DNA of 64,000 nt, taken from contig NC_026486.1 of NCBI RefSeq assembly GCF_000328475.2, forward strand, positions 372,001 through 436,000, written 5' to 3'. This DNA is from Mycosarcoma maydis (taxonomy: Eukaryota > Basidiomycota > Ustilaginomycetes > Ustilaginales). Each line of letters begins with the position of its first letter. Positions within the stretch are counted from its first letter, which is position 1. Shown piece after piece: positions 62,448-64,000 of this stretch. Below the pieces are notes generated by a model, which ran no database searches, was not told the origin of the DNA, and saw only the letters and a program-made list of their open reading frames with translations. Position numbers and translations under genes: made by a program.

Positions 62448-62879
62448 AGACGGGCCGTCCCGGCAGATTCGGCCGAGAGCGTCTCTTCAACAGCTCCGAA
62501 TGCCTCGTCAACAGCCAAGCCGATCTGAAAGGTAACCAGATCACGACGCCGACGACAGTCCAGCCTGAACACTGAAAGCTGCATCTCAGTCCTAGCAATC
62601 GTACATGTATCTTGTGCTAAGACCACTTCAATACACCGTAACTCAGGATTTGCTCTCCTCTACCGTTCCATTCACCGACTGGATTGAGTCCAACTATGCA
62701 TAACTTTCATCATCTGACTTGAAAGAGATCTTGGGCGCACCGCACACAAGGTGTCACTTGTGACTCTGCGAACATGGGAGAAGCACAGATAAAATGGACG
62801 ATTTAACTTAACCAAAAATGAGTGGCAACAGGCAGCATGTAGATGACTGTGGAAAAAAAGGAAAAAGGTTGGGTAATTT
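62448..62879. other. Intergenic between the Q-rich gene and tRNA-Asp
   Basis: 430 bp, nothing recognised. A poly-A run at about 62852-62859 (T run on the tRNA strand) would lie 20 bases after the tRNA 3' end and could help RNA polymerase III stop. Confidence 0.5.
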
Positions 62880-62978
62880 CTCCGAATCCGGGAATTGAAC
62901 CCGGGTCTGCGCCGATTTCTGCGCGGAGAAAGTCAATTGAATGACAAGGCGCCGTCATAGCCACTAAACTAATTCGGA
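62880..62978 (-). tRNA. tRNA-Asp (anticodon GTC) with a 27-nt intron
   Basis: On the minus strand: acceptor arms TCCGAAT and ATTCGGA pair fully, discriminator G at 62880. The T arm is CCGGG-TTCAATT-CCCGG. The anticodon stem GCGCC pairs with GGCGC once an intron is removed; the loop reads TTGTCA before the intron, so the anticodon is GTC. The intron is 62915-62941 (27 nt), at the usual place after position 37. Mature length is 72 without CCA. The G discriminator fits aspartate identity. The D arm is weakly paired, as in other Asp tRNAs. Confidence 0.92.
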
Positions 62979-64000
62979 TCCTTTGATGCTGAGGAGTGAA
63001 AGAAGTTGCATTATAATTCATGCCGTTAAGCATCTTGTGTGTGTCGCTCAGACAGATGGGCCATGGAATAATACGGCAAGGCTGTTTTCAGTTCCGTTCG
63101 TCATCCCCTATGCACGTTGTAGTGACGTGTAGGCCATGTCATTCTGACCTTTCAGCGGAACGAAAGAGTGACGGACCGCCAACCGCAATCCTGGCAGTCT
63201 GGACGGCAATCAATGGGCGCGGCGCTCGCTTAGCTGTGTACGTATTGGTCTTGAATCGAGATATGGGTGACCATGTGGTGCAGCGGCTTCTATCTGCGTC
63301 AGTGACGTGAGGCGGCGCGAGGTTTTGACGTCAGGCAAAAGGTGCTTTTGTGACAAGCGAGTGGCTGGCGATTTACATGGAGTTTGACGAGGGGTCGAAG
63401 CGAGAGAGGTGGTGTTAGCACAGGCGAATAGATTGGAGGTCGAGTATGACGGTACGAGGGGATTTGGCGGCTCACGCACAACTTGGAATAGCATCGTAAT
63501 TCTGGATGTGCAAAACGCCGAGTGCTCGGATGCAACGCACAGGGTGACCGATACAAATCGTCGCATGACTGTAGACCCGACAACAGCATCGAGAGGTGGT
63601 GTAAGGCTGCGATCGGTGGGTTGCCGACGAGCTTACGTCAGCCTTTTGCGCAGCGCAATGCACTCGATAAGCTCACAGGGACTGTGCGAGTGCAAATCAG
63701 CAGCTCGCGTCACCGACTTGCGACGCAACTCGAGAACTGTGAGGGCGTGCAACTCTAAGATTGCTCCACAGCGTCACAATAGTCTGATCTGTCATCCCAA
63801 CCCTCAAACTTGTGTCACCAATCTGCAAACGCGCGGCTTCCCTTTGCCGATCGATCTCATCCAGCCCGTCGAAAGCTGCTCAGGCAAACCGCGACAAACA
63901 AAAACAGCTGTAAAGTGATGAAATCTACGAAACCTCGGCTAAGTAACGAGGGAAGAGCAGTCACGAGTGTGAGTCGCGAGTGTTGCTCGACTTGATTATA
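62979..64000. other. Right-edge region, no gene supported
   Basis: About 1 kb. A 169-codon plus-strand frame at 63409-63918 has no family features and reads as chance. GAGTCAC-type repeat units appear at the very end (63961-63985), so a promoter may follow outside the window. Confidence 0.5.

Overview
The window looks like nuclear DNA of a basidiomycete smut fungus, most likely Ustilago maydis or a close relative (Sporisorium, Pseudozyma or Moesziomyces). Reasons: balanced GC content, compact genes that are often intronless, a few short introns with GTAAGT-type donors, fungal families (Lcb1, Pam16, Qcr10, Yop1, Zn2Cys6 factors), and gene-free stretches full of short AATCGTG/CACGATT repeats that I recall as typical of Ustilago. 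I place the species from memory, not from a search.

Layout, left to right. 0-7 kb: the 5' part of a Zn2Cys6 transcription factor (runs off the left edge), serine palmitoyltransferase subunit LCB1, a secreted pectin methylesterase (two exons), and an atypical NAD(P)-binding SDR protein. 7.6-20 kb: a HAD phosphatase/F-box/WD40 fusion protein, the ER-shaping protein Yop1 (five exons, one of 12 nt), centromere protein CENP-I/Mis6, and an acidic disordered protein. 20-35 kb: a GABA/amine-type permease, an aldehyde dehydrogenase, a copper amine oxidase and a large Zn2Cys6 factor. 35-48 kb: Qcr10 (three exons), a 3.3 kb gene-free stretch, glutamine synthetase (three exons), a large lipase-like protein, mitochondrial ribosomal protein uL3m and Pam16. 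49-64 kb: cytosolic methionyl-tRNA synthetase, an F-box protein, ribosomal protein uL14 (Rpl23), an F-box-like protein, a Q-rich protein with a basic C-terminal domain, and an intron-containing tRNA-Asp.

The most interesting region is 20.4-34.9 kb. Permease, copper amine oxidase and aldehyde dehydrogenase form a logical amine route: import, oxidation to aldehyde, oxidation to acid. A candidate regulator lies next door. A 9-bp element, CTTAACGAG, occurs six times between 22.8 and 27.0 kb, only in the two non-coding stretches that serve as promoters of these three genes; two copies form a perfect inverted repeat. I found no exact copy elsewhere by eye. The amine oxidase ends in SRL and the dehydrogenase in PKL, so the route may be peroxisomal. 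The substrate is not determined; putrescine-to-GABA or tryptamine-to-indoleacetate would both fit.

The second notable item is the 1206-residue protein at 7.6 kb, which joins an apparently active Sdt1-like HAD nucleotidase to an SCF-type F-box/WD40 receptor in one uninterrupted frame. Spliced genes were built by hand from splice consensus plus family similarity, so exon borders are predictions.
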